A stretch of DNA of 64,000 nt, taken from the NCBI GenBank assembly GCA_035998445.1, contig DASYHQ010000028.1:1-64000 (forward strand), written 5' to 3'. The notes under the pieces were generated by a model, which did no database searches, was not told the DNA's origin, and was given only the letters and a program-made list of their open reading frames with translations. The translations under genes and the position numbers were made by a program. Positions 1 to 12,002 of this stretch are shown piece after piece; position 1 is the first letter of the stretch; the number at the start of each line of letters is the position of its first letter. This DNA is from Tepidisphaeraceae bacterium (GTDB taxonomy: Bacteria; Planctomycetota; Phycisphaerae; Tepidisphaerales; Tepidisphaeraceae).

Positions 1-194
1 GGAATAGGCTTCGAGCAACACGGCCAGTGGCGACTTACTGGTGCGTGAACGCGGCGGCTTCATTCCGCAGGATGTACCGAACGGCCGGCGATCGCGCTAC
101 CGAACATGCGCCGAACGGGATGGGTTTTCTACGGAGCCAGAGATGTCCCCTTATCCTCCTCAGTTATCGTGACGGTGACAATTTAGCCCGTAGT
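1..194. other. Left edge, no gene supported
   Basis: No convincing coding region is visible. The plus-strand frame open from base 1 stops at bases 46-48, so it could at most be the last 15 codons of a gene cut by the window edge. The string GATGTCCCC near 142 resembles the arm of the palindromic element found at 10635, 11213 and 11463, and may be a relic of it. Confidence 0.4.
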
Positions 195-264
195 CCGTAG
201 GGTGGGGTTCATCCCCACCGTTCCATGGTCGCGGCGGATCGGTGGGATGAATCCCACCCTACGG
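195..264. repeat. REP-type palindrome, GTAGGGTGGG family, upstream of the transposase
   Basis: The left arm starts CCGTAGGGTGGGGTTCATCC and the right arm ends GATGAATCCCACCCTACGG, so the element folds into a long hairpin. Copies of the same family lie just downstream of the transposase gene (936-1144), and a diverged solitary copy is at 16783-16858. Placement on both sides of a RAYT gene is the usual arrangement for REP elements mobilised by that protein class. Confidence 0.8.
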
Positions 265-363
265 CTACGGCTACGGCTGCGACGGGGGCTGGCTTAGCGT
301 CGGTAGTGTTCATTCCTGGGCTGTCTTTTTCGGCCCCGCCATTTTCTGCGGTAGGATGCGGGC

Positions 364-935
364 ATGCCGAACTACCGGCGGGCGTGGCGGCCGGGGGGAC
401 GTTCTTTCTCACGCTCGTGACGCACGAACGCGGCGGGGTGTTCGACGATGCCGTGGCGCGGCGGTGTTTGCGCGAGTCGATCGCGCTGGCGCGGGGGGAT
501 CGGGCGTTTGATCTCGTGGCGGCCGTGCTGTTGCCGGATCATCTGCACGTCGTGTTCACGCTGCCGCCGGGCGACTCGGACTTTTCCGTCCGGGTTGCGG
601 CGATCAAGGCGCGCTTCTCGCGGCGATGGGTTGCCAGCGGCGGGGGCGAACGGGCGCAGTCGGCCTCGCGCGATCGGCAAGGGTATCGTGGCATCTGGCA
701 GAAGCGGTTCTGGGAACACACCGTCCGCGACGCTGACGACTTGGCCCACTGTGTCAATTACTTTCACTACAACCCGGTGAAGCATGGCTATTCGACCTGC
801 CCGCACGCGTGGGAATGGTCGACGTTCCACCGGTTCGTGCGCGAACAGCGGTACGCTGCCGATTGGCATTGCGCGTGCGGCGGCGTCCCCGCGCAACCGC
901 CCGTGGCCGACATCCGCGGGGCGGAGATGGATTAA
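364..935 (+). pseudogene. REP-associated tyrosine transposase (RAYT, IS200-like), frameshifted near its start
   Basis: RAYTs are single-domain HUH/Y1 transposases that act on REP hairpins. The body reads FFLTLVTHERGG, then LLPDHLHVVFTLP with the HLH of the HUH motif, then WQKRFWEHTVRD and HCVNYFHYNPVKHG, the C-terminal signature carrying the catalytic Tyr. The expected start MPNYRRAWRPGG is read from ATG 364 in a different frame from the body. The frame changes inside a run of six G at about 393-398; a seventh G would fuse MPNYRRAWRPGG to TFFLTLV. The gene is therefore either inactivated by one deleted base, phase-variable, or miscalled in a homopolymer. An alternative upstream start in the body frame would add a tail translated from the REP hairpin, which is unlikely. 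The downstream REP starts at the stop codon. Confidence 0.8.
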
Positions 936-1144
936 CGTAGGGTGGGATTTATCCCACCGATCGCGGCGAATGATGAGGACGCAAACGGTGTGATGAATCC
1001 CACCCTACCGGAGTGTCGAGTGGGGCTCATCCCTACCAATTGCCTGGTCGCGTGGAACGGTGGGGATGAACCCCACCCTACGGGATTGATTTTGTCAGTT
1101 TGTCCGGAGGGGGTGGGGATGGTGGGATGAATCCCACCCCTACG
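936..1144. repeat. Cluster of REP palindromes downstream of the transposase
   Basis: Three elements are visible: 936-1010, 1020-1083 and a half element at 1111-1144. Each is built from GTAGGGTGGGAT and ATCCCACCCTAC arms as in 195-264. The first begins one base after the transposase stop codon. Confidence 0.8.
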
Positions 1145-1300
1145 ATCTTGGGCCGATGCCGTGCGTTGTACGCAACCACCGCTTCACTTACATGGTGAAG
1201 ACACGGATTTCCAAGGGGTGCTTCATCCGCACCTTTGATTCGTCGTACGGAGAAGATCCCTCCAACTCATTCATCATGACAATTCACTCGTGAAGCAACG

Positions 1301-1447
1301 ACGTCCGCTGTTCTTCGCTTCTGTCGTGTCGTCGAGGGGCGTATCGACACTCTTTGTTGTTCGAGGAGTGTCGGGGAGGGGCGCATCGACACTCCTTGTT
1401 GTCCGAAGAGTGTCGGGGAGAAGGGGATCGACACGATTCGCGATTGA
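1301..1447. repeat. 21-base-periodic tandem array (array A)
   Basis: Units of 21 bases can be laid from 1343: 1343-1363, 1364-1384, 1385-1405, 1406-1426 and 1427-1447. They alternate between two half types, ATCGACACTC.TTGTTGT.CG and A.GAGTGTCGGGGAG, so the obvious period is 42. GACACTC and GAGTGTC pair, giving repeated hairpins. Two more degenerate units extend left to about 1301. The array lies about 210 bases upstream of the decayed family gene at 1660, the same arrangement as arrays B and C. Confidence 0.75.
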
Positions 1448-1659
1448 AAATGCAGTGTTTTCGTCTCGCGCAAAGGTCTGAAAATCTCGCCTAACGCATT
1501 ATGGCTAAGAAGAAGGCGGCTTTTATCGGGCGCGAGGGGATTGTCGTGATGATGCGGGGGGAGATGGTCGACGATTTCGGCATAGCGGTGTGAGTTTGGC
1601 GGTGCTCGGGTTGGGCGCAGGCCGACGCGGGCAGGAAAATGGGGAGCGGGAGGTGGGCG

Positions 1660-2407
1660 GTGCGGTACGATTTCTTTCCGGATCGGGAAGCGGACATGGT
1701 GGGGTGGGGCAGGCGGTTCGCCGATGGGCTGGCGGCGCGGGCGGGGACGCTGGGGGTGGATGTCGAGTTCATCGAGCAGTTCGAGCAGTTGCAGCGCGCG
1801 GTCGAAGCGGCGTACGCGCGGGCGAGCGATATCAGGACGCGCACGCGCGGGACGGTGAGCGCGAAGAACGTCATTCGGCGGGCGATGGAACGCCTAGCAA
1901 GGATGTTGGCCAAGCAGCTGGGCGGGCTTCCCGCGGTGGATTCGGAGACGCGCATCGCGCTGGGCCTGAACGTGCCCCAGCCGCGGCGAAGGCACGTGCG
2001 GCCGCCGGGCAGTGCGCCGGTGTTGGTCGTGACGGCGGTCGATGGGGACGTGCTGTCGATCTGCCTGCAGAACGCGGAGAACGCGTCGCGCAGGGCCGGC
2101 CCGACGCGGCGCAGGGGGCGACGCTCTTTTACTGCGTCGCCGCTCGCCATCACTGGCAAGCGCCCAGTGGCTGTTCGCGAAGAGCACGGTCGCGCGGCGG
2201 TTCCACCTGACGATCCCCGGCGAGCACCCGGCGGGCACGTCGATCTTCATCAAAGCGATGTGGCGGAACCGCAGGAGCGAGCCCGGGCCCTGCAGCGAGC
2301 CCGTGCAGATCTACCTCGGTCACCCGCTGCCGAACATCAGCAGCCTCGCCCAAAGGCCGGGGCACGCCGGACTGCCCTCGTTGGAACCCGTGATCCTCGC
2401 GGCGTAG
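1660..2407 (+). pseudogene. Decayed copy of the array-associated helical plus FN3-like protein (locus A)
   Basis: Similarity to the intact proteins at 12654 and 61302 runs across three reading frames. The helical N-terminal half (starting YDFFPDREADMVGW, ending ALGLNVPQ; compare DFLPGREPELATW and QLGLTVPR at 61302) is in one frame to about 2100. A core piece, DAAQGATLFYC, is in a second frame to about 2140. The remainder, WLFAKSTVARRFHLTIPGEH to YLGHPLPN and the terminal LAA, is in a third frame ending at 2407. At least two frameshifts are therefore present. GTG 1660 after GGGAGG is the likeliest old start. The spacer to array A is about 210 bases. Sequencing error at two places cannot be excluded, but decay is simpler. 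Confidence 0.7.
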
Positions 2408-2870
2408 CGGGTAGAGGGGGACGCGACAACGGCGACGGGACAGGAAGGGGCCGCGGGTCCGATTGTTTGCCGACGCGTGCGACTGGCGGAAAACCGCTCC
2501 CGCGGCGGGGGAACGGTGGGGATGAAGTCCACGTTTCGAATTGAAAGGGTCACGAAACGCGTTTCCAAGTGGGTAATGCGGACAACGTGCTTACGCAAGC
2601 TGTGTGCGACACCGGCCTCACGGAAGCCGTTCTGAATTACGATTCGAAAAGAACTTCCAAATGCCCATTTAGGATAGGTCGATCTAGGGGAACGGAAAAC
2701 AGGACATCACGGCTCTGTCACACAACCTTTGGATTTCGAACTACAATCGCGCGGAGCTTCACGCCCGCGATTTCGCCTCTGTCAGTCAGACGAACGAACC
2801 GAATCCCGCATCCAACACAGAACGTCGAGACGGCGCCTGAATGTCCCCGTATCCCGTCATCGCGGCGCGC
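2408..2870. other. Intergenic, nothing recognised
   Basis: No open frame with coding character, no tandem repeat and no clear palindrome was seen here. It separates the decayed gene from the terminator of the EF-hand gene. Confidence 0.5.
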
Positions 2871-2871
2871 G

Positions 2872-2919
2872 AAAAAAACGCCGCCGGCCAGCGCAGTTGA
2901 CTGCGTTGGCCGGCGGCGG
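2872..2919 (-). terminator. Rho-independent terminator of the EF-hand gene
   Basis: The arms 2879-2896 and 2901-2918 pair over 18 positions with one G-T, enclosing a TTGA loop. On the minus strand the hairpin is followed by seven T (A-run 2872-2878). It lies about 95 bases past the stop codon of the minus-strand gene at 3014. Confidence 0.9.
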
Positions 2920-3013
2920 TTGCGTGATTGATCAACGTGATCTGTCGCGACGCGCAATGCGTCGCAGATCAGCAGGCCCAAGGGCCTGCCTTGTCGATCA
3001 CGTGCAGTGCTGA

Positions 3014-3241
3014 CTATTCAGCCTTCTCAGCTTCCTTCTCGGCCTTGCGCTTTTCCTTGTCGGCCTTGGCGGCGGCCTTTTCCTCGTCGTTCAGCACGCC
3101 ATCTCCGTCTTTGTCGTACTTCTCAATGTACTTCTTCTTCTGTTCCTCGGTCTTCTCGCCCTTTTCGCCAGCAAAGCTGGGGGCAGCGGAAACCGCGAAT
3201 GCGGACAGCACCAAACCGGTGAGCAATGCGTACTTGGCCAT
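3014..3241 (-). CDS. Secreted EF-hand calcium-binding mini-protein
   Basis: The 75-residue product has a signal peptide (MAKYALLTGLVLSAFAVSAA, cleavage near SFA-GE) followed by one canonical EF-hand loop, DKDGDGVLNDEE, at about residues 43-54. The C-terminal tail alternates Lys, Glu and Ala and should be one charged helix. The ribosome site GAAGGAG lies 7-8 bases before the ATG. The loop has acidic residues or Asn at positions 1, 3, 5, 9 and 12, so calcium binding is likely. Similar small EF-hand exports are common in planctomycetes and their partner is unknown. It is transcribed alone, with its own terminator. A role in the envelope or in calcium buffering is inference. Confidence 0.75.
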   Translation of the reverse strand: MAKYALLTGLVLSAFAVSAAPSFAGEKGEKTEEQKKKYIEKYDKDGDGVLNDEEKAAAKADKEKRKAEKEAEKAE

Positions 3242-3552
3242 AAGACCGCTCCTTCACAAGTGAAACGAAACCTCGTCCGGTCGACCGCGTCGACACAATA
3301 CTGAAACGCCGCCCAACCCAACTTGTTTCGGAAGAAAATGACTTAAAGTGACTTCGCCGAGCGCGGCGTGCTGCTGCCCAACAGGACCGCTGATGAACCC
3401 GTCCGCCAGATGGGCGGCGGCGATCGGTCCCCCGTCGTCCGATCCGAACACCTTCCGACTATGTTCTGGAACCGCAGCGCCAGCCGCTGCACCTGCACTT
3501 GCTGGACGATTCCAAGGTCCACGCGCTGCTGCTATTCATTGACCGCCCCCGG
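3242..3552. other. Spacer between sugar dehydrogenase and EF-hand gene
   Basis: About 310 bases upstream of the EF-hand gene and downstream of the dehydrogenase. It should carry the EF-hand promoter, but no convincing hexamer pair was identified. No gene is supported. Confidence 0.4.
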
Positions 3553-4704
3553 CTACTTCGGGCTCAACCGTACCACGCGGTCTGGCCCGTTCAGCACGAC
3601 GTAGATGGCGCCGTCCGGTCCCACCACCACGTCGCGCACGCGGCCCATGTCCTTCACGATCACCTCTTCGGTCACCACCTTGTCCCCCTCCAGCACCAGG
3701 CGTTTCACCTCTTGAAACTTCAGGGCGCCGGCCAGCAGGTTGTTGTTCCACTTGGGCAGCAAGTCGCCGGTGACGAAGTCGAGGCCGCACATGGCGGGGC
3801 TGGGGGTCCAGTTGACGACGGGCTGTTCCATGCCTTGCTTCTCGGTGATGTCGGTGATCGGCGTGCCGCTGTAGTTCTTGCCGTAGGTGATGACGGGCCA
3901 GCCGTAGTTGTTGCCGGATTCGATCAGGTTCAGTTCATCGCCACCCAAGGGGCCGTGTTCGGTCGCCCAGAGCTTGTCGGTCATCGGGTCGATCGCCATG
4001 CCCTGCGGGTTGCGGTTGCCGTAGCTGAAGATCGATTCGTAGGCATCCGATTTCCCGACGAACGGATTGTCGGATGGGATCGAGCCGTCGCGGTTGATGC
4101 GGTGCACCTTGCCGTTGGGCAGGGTGATGTCCTGCGCCATCTTCTGCGCCCCGCGGTCGCCCATGGCGAAGTACAGATGGCCGGCCTTGTCGAAGACGAT
4201 GCGGCAGCCGAAGTGCACGCCGCCGCTGCGGTAGTGCTCGGGCTTGGCTTCCCACAGCACCTGCTGCTCGGTCCAGGCGTTGTCGGCGATCTTGCCGCGC
4301 ACGATGCGCGTCATGGCGGGGCCCTTGGTCTCCTCGCCCGGCGAGTGGCTGTAGCTAAGGTAGATCCACCCGTTGTCGGCGTAGTCGGGGTCGATCGCCA
4401 CGTCCATCATCCCGCCCTGTCCGCCGGGGTTGACGGTAGGCGTGCCGCGCACCGGCTCGGGCTGCAGCTTCCCGTCGATCACCATTCGCACCGGCCCGGA
4501 TTTCTCCGTCACCAGCGCCTGCTTGCCATCGATAAACGCGATCGACCACGGAGACTTCACGTTGTCGACGAACACGTCCGCCGCCAGCGTGTAGTCGCTG
4601 GTCTTCAGGTCGGGCAACCGTTCCTTCCCACTCTCCTGCGCAGGGGCAACCGCCGCCATTCCGAGAGCCAACACCAGCGAGACGCAAAGCGATAATCGGG
4701 GCAT
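3553..4704 (-). CDS. PQQ-dependent sugar dehydrogenase family protein (GSDH, YliI/Asd type)
   Basis: The 383-residue product begins with a signal peptide (MPRLSLCVSLVLALGMAAVAPAQ), so it acts outside the cytoplasmic membrane. The rest is a six-bladed propeller of the soluble glucose/sorbosone dehydrogenase family: SPWSIAFIDGKQALVTEKSG early, GGMMDVAIDPDYADNGWIY, then HFGCRIVFDKAGHLYFAMGD, and the strongly conserved GNRNPQGMAIDP, WATEHGPLGGDELN and NNYGWPV. Such enzymes oxidise aldose sugars using PQQ and calcium. The family also contains members of unknown substrate, so glucose is not claimed. A ribosome site GAGGAA precedes the ATG. No PQQ biosynthesis genes are visible in the window. Confidence 0.85.
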   Translation of the reverse strand: MPRLSLCVSLVLALGMAAVAPAQESGKERLPDLKTSDYTLAADVFVDNVKSPWSIAFIDGKQALVTEKSGPVRMVIDGKLQPEPVRGTPTVNPGGQGGMMDVAIDPDYADNGWIYLSYSHSPGEETKGPAMTRIVRGKIADNAWTEQQVLWEAKPEHYRSGGVHFGCRIVFDKAGHLYFAMGDRGAQKMAQDITLPNGKVHRINRDGSIPSDNPFVGKSDAYESIFSYGNRNPQGMAIDPMTDKLWATEHGPLGGDELNLIESGNNYGWPVITYGKNYSGTPITDITEKQGMEQPVVNWTPSPAMCGLDFVTGDLLPKWNNNLLAGALKFQEVKRLVLEGDKVVTEEVIVKDMGRVRDVVVGPDGAIYVVLNGPDRVVRLSPK

Positions 4705-5161
4705 GCACGTTCCTCACGAGAAAAAAGCCTTCGAACCGTCCGGAATACCAAACCACCGCTTGGGCGTTGATCGAATGATAGGCGGATGGAGCGTTAAGGG
4801 AACCTGACGTTAGGATTCGTCCCGTCGCCACTGCTGGCCATAGGTCATAGGGGTGTCCGGATGAATTCCCCCGGTGAACGTGCGTATCGAGGACCCGTAG
4901 TCCTTGCTCAGGCGACTTGCCAGTTTAGCGAATGGGCGTTTAGCAACTCAACACTGCTGCAGCAGTTTAGCGGCGGTCGCAGGGCCGGAACCTAACGCGG
5001 GTTCGCGATCAGAATGATCCTCGTTCGGTCCAAAACTTCTAAGGGAGCGCGGTTCCACAAATCCGAACCAGTCTCGTCTTTTGACGTACTACTACATGTT
5101 GTAACATTGGTTGTTAAGACGAGCATTTGGTAGAATCGGATCAACGAAAGAGAGGTTCATC
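4705..5161. other. Divergent intergenic region
   Basis: Separates the minus-strand dehydrogenase from the plus-strand dioxygenase, so it must hold both promoters. Two short copies of CAGTTTAGCG occur near 4920 and 4974. No gene is supported. Confidence 0.4.
5081..5103 (+). promoter_or_regulatory. Possible operator upstream of the dioxygenase-hydrolase pair
   Basis: TACTACATGTTGTA at 5090-5103 is a 14-base dyad with six of seven positions paired, just after TTGACG at 5081-5086. It is 58 bases before the dioxygenase ATG. The position fits a repressor site of the kind MarR-type regulators use for quinone-response genes in Bacillus, but no regulator gene is adjacent and the site sequence is not a known match. 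Confidence 0.25.
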
Positions 5162-6121
5162 ATGCAGCTGGCTGGAATCCATCATCTCACCGCCGTCACG
5201 CGCAACGCGGTGGGCAACAAGGCGTTCTACACGGAAACGCTGGGCCTGCGGCTTGTGAAGAAGACGGTAAACCAAGACGATACCTCGGCTTACCACCTGT
5301 TTTACGCCGACGGTGACGGGTCGCCCGGCACCGACATTACCTTCTTCGATTGGCCGGCGGCAACCGATCATCGGGGTACGCACAGCATCGTGCGCACCGG
5401 GATGCGGGTCGCCAGTGTGGCCAGCCTGCAGTATTGGCTGGAGCGCTTCACGGAGCTGAACGTGAAGCATGGCCAGATCGTCCAGCGGGTCGGTCGGCCG
5501 ACGCTGGATTTTGAAGATCCGGAAGGCCAGCGGCTCAGCCTGACCGTTGACGAGAAGTCGGCCGTGTCGCACCCGTGGGTCAAGAGCCCGGTGCCCGCGG
5601 AACACCAGATCGTTGGGCTGGGTCCGATCACGATCAGCGTGCCGGACCTGACGCGGACCGACGCGGTGCTGACGAAGGTCATGAACATGCGTCACACCCG
5701 CGAGTACCCGTTCAGCGCCAGCGATGGCAGTGGCGGGGCGGTCACCGTTCACGTCTACGAGATGGGCGACGGTGGCCCGGCGGCCGAGCTGCACGTGGCG
5801 GTCGAGCCCGAGCTGCCGGTGGCGCGCCTTGGCGCCGGTGGCGTGCATCACGTTGCGTTCCGCGTGCCGACGTTCGACGAGTACGACGCGTGGAACGATC
5901 GCCTGCGTGAGCTGGGCGTGCGGTCGAGCGGGCCGGTGGATCGGTTCTACTTCCGCAGCCTCTACTTCCGCGAGCCGAACGGCATTCTGTTCGAACTCGC
6001 GACCGACGGGCCGGGGTTCGATGCGGATGAGCTCAAAGATACGATGGGCGAGAAGTTGGCGCTGCCCCCGTTCCTCGAACCGCGTCGGGCACAGATCGAG
6101 GCTGGTCTGAAGCCTCTGTAG
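5162..6121 (+). CDS. VOC-family ring-cleaving dioxygenase, MhqO/MhqE-like
   Basis: The 319-residue product contains two vicinal-oxygen-chelate modules: the first from [12 protein letters not shown] (residues 4-15) and the second from [12 protein letters not shown] near 158. The second holds HHVAFRVP and the metal-ligand region [15 protein letters not shown]. This two-module form with a HHLTAVT start and [10 protein letters not shown] end matches the hydroquinone-type dioxygenases induced by quinones in Firmicutes. The start is set by GAGAGG nine bases before ATG 5162; the open frame continues upstream but without a ribosome site. A serine hydrolase follows 106 bases later in the same direction, as in the Bacillus mhq operons. 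Quinone or catechol detoxification is inferred from family and neighbour. Confidence 0.8.
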   Translation: MQLAGIHHLTAVTRNAVGNKAFYTETLGLRLVKKTVNQDDTSAYHLFYADGDGSPGTDITFFDWPAATDHRGTHSIVRTGMRVASVASLQYWLERFTELNVKHGQIVQRVGRPTLDFEDPEGQRLSLTVDEKSAVSHPWVKSPVPAEHQIVGLGPITISVPDLTRTDAVLTKVMNMRHTREYPFSASDGSGGAVTVHVYEMGDGGPAAELHVAVEPELPVARLGAGGVHHVAFRVPTFDEYDAWNDRLRELGVRSSGPVDRFYFRSLYFREPNGILFELATDGPGFDADELKDTMGEKLALPPFLEPRRAQIEAGLKPL

Positions 6122-6125
6122 TTAC

Positions 6126-6211
6126 ATAGCCCGGGCTTGCCCGGGGGAACTGACCCCGTTGCCGGATGGCAAGGCAACGGGGTTGGCTCCCTTGGGCAAA
6201 TCCGGGCTATT
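6126..6211. repeat. Palindromic intergenic element, TAGCCCGGG family
   Basis: Arms ATAGCCCGGGCTTGCCCGGG and TGGGCAAATCCGGGCTAT pair, with a second inner pair around CCCCGTTGCC and GGCAACGGGG. It lies between two co-directional genes. A CCCGGGCAAGCCCGGGGCTA core of the same type recurs at 6990-7012 and 20970-20992. Confidence 0.7.
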
Positions 6212-6227
6212 TATGAGGTAAAAATCC

Positions 6228-10200
<3,973 letters not shown>

Positions 10201-10210
10201 GGCGGGGTGA

Positions 10211-10537
10211 TCAGTCGATCTTCTCGCCGCGCAGCAGGCGCTCGAGCCGCTCGCGCACGTTCTGATCGGCGCCGATGATTGCCGCCACGAGCTTGCCGTG
10301 GCGGTAGTAGGCGACGAGCGGGACGCTGCGCACCGGAATCGACCTCGCCAGCTCAACGTTGGCGTCACAGTCGACCTCCGCGAAGTTCGCTTGGTCGCCC
10401 AGGGCCGCTTCCGCGTCGACCATCGACTTCCGGACCTGCGGGCGATACGCGATATCCCACTCTGCATCAAAGTGCAGCACAGCTGCCGGCTTTGCCGCAA
10501 CGAATGCCGGAACCTCTTTGATCGTCAGTAACCGCAT
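10211..10537 (-). CDS. Thioredoxin-fold protein lacking the CXXC active site
   Basis: The 108-residue product follows the thioredoxin pattern from end to end: AVLHFDAEW, then AEVDCDANVELARSIPVRSVPLVAYYRHGKLV with the cis-Pro (SVPLV), then a C-terminal helix. The usual WCGPC is replaced by WDIAY, and the only Cys left is in EVDCD. It therefore cannot be a dithiol oxidoreductase, although the fold appears complete. There is no signal peptide. It faces the lacZ gene tail to tail with a gap of 10 bases and has no co-directional neighbour. A binding or chaperone-like role is inference; a single-Cys mixed-disulfide role is possible. Confidence 0.75.
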   Translation of the reverse strand: MRLLTIKEVPAFVAAKPAAVLHFDAEWDIAYRPQVRKSMVDAEAALGDQANFAEVDCDANVELARSIPVRSVPLVAYYRHGKLVAAIIGADQNVRERLERLLRGEKID

Positions 10538-10868
10538 GACATGCCAAAGCTATCCGCCCCTCGCCCGTGCTTGCATGATTAATGACATCCCTGCACGCTT
10601 ACCACTTGGGTGCCACGACCCGGTACTCCAGGGTCCAGAAAAGGGGACATCCAGAATATCCGTGGGCGGTGTTGGGCCGTCAACGGTCGGGCGTGGATAT
10701 TCTGGATGTCCCCTTTTCCTCACCCTGGATGTCCCCTTTTCCTCACCCGCCTACCGCGTTGCTTGATCCGTCCCATCCACCGCAGACGGTTGGCGGGTCG
10801 TCCACCCTAGCTGACTGCCCCACCGTCGCCCGCAATCATGGTGGGGCGGGCCCCGCCCTACGTGGCTC
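10538..10868. repeat. Repeat-dense spacer with the AAAAGGGGACATCC palindrome, copy 1
   Basis: The main element is 10635-10748: left arm AAAAGGGGACATCCAGAATA, right arm TATTCTGGATGTCCCCTTTT, inner part GTGGGCGGTGTTGGGCC. The right arm end CTGGATGTCCCCTTTTCC is then duplicated (10725-10748). A GGTGCCACG..CCGGTACTCC fragment of the 37859/38008 family sits at about 10608-10632. No gene is supported. Confidence 0.8.
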
Positions 10869-11192
10869 CTAGAAGACTGCACCCGCAGGAAGCCAAGACG
10901 AGTTAATGGCTATCCAGCCGTCCGGCCGCTTCTCGAACGAGATGTAATGCTCGCCGCCGGGTTTCTTGAAGACGAGCGTCTTAATCTCGCCCGTGAACTG
11001 TCGTCTGAAGTCGAGCGGCGGATTTCCATAGTGACTTGCGAACTCGTCACTCGGTTCGCCGAGTTCGGCGCGCACTACCGCCTCCGTCCTGTTGACATAG
11101 ACGTTCTCGCTTGGTCCCGCTGGCACGGCGAGGCACCCGGACAGCGTCACCGCGGCCAGGACAATCAAGAGTTGGTATAGGCGGAGGGGCAT
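10869..11192 (-). CDS. Small lipoprotein, BamE/SmpA-like in outline
   Basis: The 107-residue product starts MPLRLYQLLIVLAAVTLSGC, a lipoprotein signal with lipobox L-S-G-C and Cys at residue 20. The mature part has NRTEAVVRAELGEPSDEF, a short helix followed by LGEP as in small BamE-like envelope proteins, and then three predicted strands. An upstream in-frame extension would be translated from the palindrome at 11213 and is rejected. Anchoring in the membrane is well supported by the lipobox; the BamE likeness rests on a short pattern only. Confidence 0.6.
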   Translation of the reverse strand: MPLRLYQLLIVLAAVTLSGCLAVPAGPSENVYVNRTEAVVRAELGEPSDEFASHYGNPPLDFRRQFTGEIKTLVFKKPGGEHYISFEKRPDGWIAINSSWLPAGAVF

Positions 11193-11212
11193 AACGGACC
11201 GACGTTCAAGGA

Positions 11213-11303
11213 CCAGAAAAGGGGACATCCAGAATATCCGTGGGCGGTGTTGGGCCGTCAACGGTCGGGCGTGGATATTCTGGATGTCCCCTTTTCCTCA
11301 CCC
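11213..11303. repeat. AAAAGGGGACATCC palindrome, copy 2
   Basis: Nearly identical to copy 1 including the inner part GTGGGCGGTGTTGGGCCGTC, ending TTTTCCTCACCC. It lies immediately upstream of the lipoprotein gene, on the opposite side from copy 1, so the two copies flank that gene. Confidence 0.85.
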
Positions 11304-11337
11304 GGGGCGAGTGCGACCCGTGGCACCCGGCACCCGG

Positions 11338-11463
11338 GCGGATCGCATTGTCCTTGAGGACAATGGCGTTGTCCCTGAGGACGATGGCGTTGGACCCGGG
11401 GACGATGGCGTTGGACCCGGGGACGATGGCGTTGGACCCGGGGACAATTGCGTTGGCCCCGGA
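11338..11463. repeat. 21-base tandem array without a gene (array B1)
   Basis: Six units of exactly 21 bases: 11338, 11359, 11380, 11401, 11422 and 11443. Typical cores are GACAATGGCGTTGTCCCTGA and GACGATGGCGTTGGACCCGG; GACAAT and ATTGTC pair within or between units, and CCCGGG spans unit borders. The same 35-40 bases (CGAGTGCGACCCGTGGCACC and on) precede both this array and array B2 at 12092, showing duplication of the region. A palindrome starts at its right end where a spacer and gene would be expected. Confidence 0.85.
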
Positions 11464-11554
11464 CCAGAAAAGGGGACATCCAGAATATCCGTGGGCGGTG
11501 TGGGGCCGTCAACGGTCGGGCGTGGATATTCTGGATGTCCCCTTTTCCTCACCC
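11463..11554. repeat. AAAAGGGGACATCC palindrome, copy 3
   Basis: The same element as at 11213, abutting the last unit of array B1. The inner part differs from copies 1 and 2 by one visible base (GTGTGGGGCC instead of GTGTTGGGCC). Confidence 0.85.
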
Positions 11555-11599
11555 GCGGTGCCCCCGACATCGCCTGGCCGCGCAGGACTTCATCCCGCC

Positions 11600-11992
11600 C
11601 TACGAGACTGGACTCATCTCGTCTCGGGCGAACGAGGTGAGGCAGCCAGCCATCATCGCACAGTAGAAGCCGGCGGCGAAGTAGCCGCCGAAGTTCACGA
11701 CTGCATTTAGCATCACACCGGCGTAGGCTACACCAACGACCGCGATGAACAGGGCGACGGCGCGGGGAAGTACTCTCTTTCGCGCTGTGGCGGAGGTGCT
11801 TGGGGCGGGTCTCAACAGGAGAGGTGCGACCGTGGAGAGACCCAGGACCAACCCGGTAGCGAGGCTGGCGACCGGGTATCGGTTCGTCCCGAAGCGCTGA
11901 AACGTATAATCGACGACGTTCAGAAGCACCACGGGTAGAAGGAGACGATACAGCGCCTTAGTTCTCAGGTTTGCCCGTTCCTCGTTCCGCAT
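11600..11992 (-). CDS. Small four-segment membrane protein of unknown function
   Basis: The 130-residue product has about four hydrophobic segments: YRLLLPVVLLNVVDYTF (15-31), VASLATGLVLGLSTVAPLLL (41-60), AVALFIAVVGVAYAGVMLN (77-95) and YFAAGFYCAMMAGCLTSF (103-120). No family motif was recognised. It is encoded inside a repeat-rich island between arrays B1 and B2 and has no operon partner. Translation from the ATG at 11992 is the only simple choice; the ribosome site is weak (AGCAGG). Coding confidence comes from the hydrophobic pattern and frame length. Confidence 0.55.
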   Translation of the reverse strand: MRNEERANLRTKALYRLLLPVVLLNVVDYTFQRFGTNRYPVASLATGLVLGLSTVAPLLLRPAPSTSATARKRVLPRAVALFIAVVGVAYAGVMLNAVVNFGGYFAAGFYCAMMAGCLTSFARDEMSPVS

Positions 11993-12002
11993 TGTACCTG
12001 CT

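Noticed and set aside
1267-1473. Small minus-strand protein with 14-residue repeats over array A
   Set aside because: A by-product of the 42-base period with no ribosome site.
3499-4695. Long plus-strand frame over the sugar dehydrogenase
   Set aside because: His/Val/Ala-rich antisense shadow; the minus strand encodes a clear family protein with signal peptide and ribosome site.
11338-11463. CRISPR-like array
   Set aside because: There are no distinct repeats and spacers; adjacent 21-base units are all near copies, and no cas genes are present. The same applies to arrays A, B2 and C.
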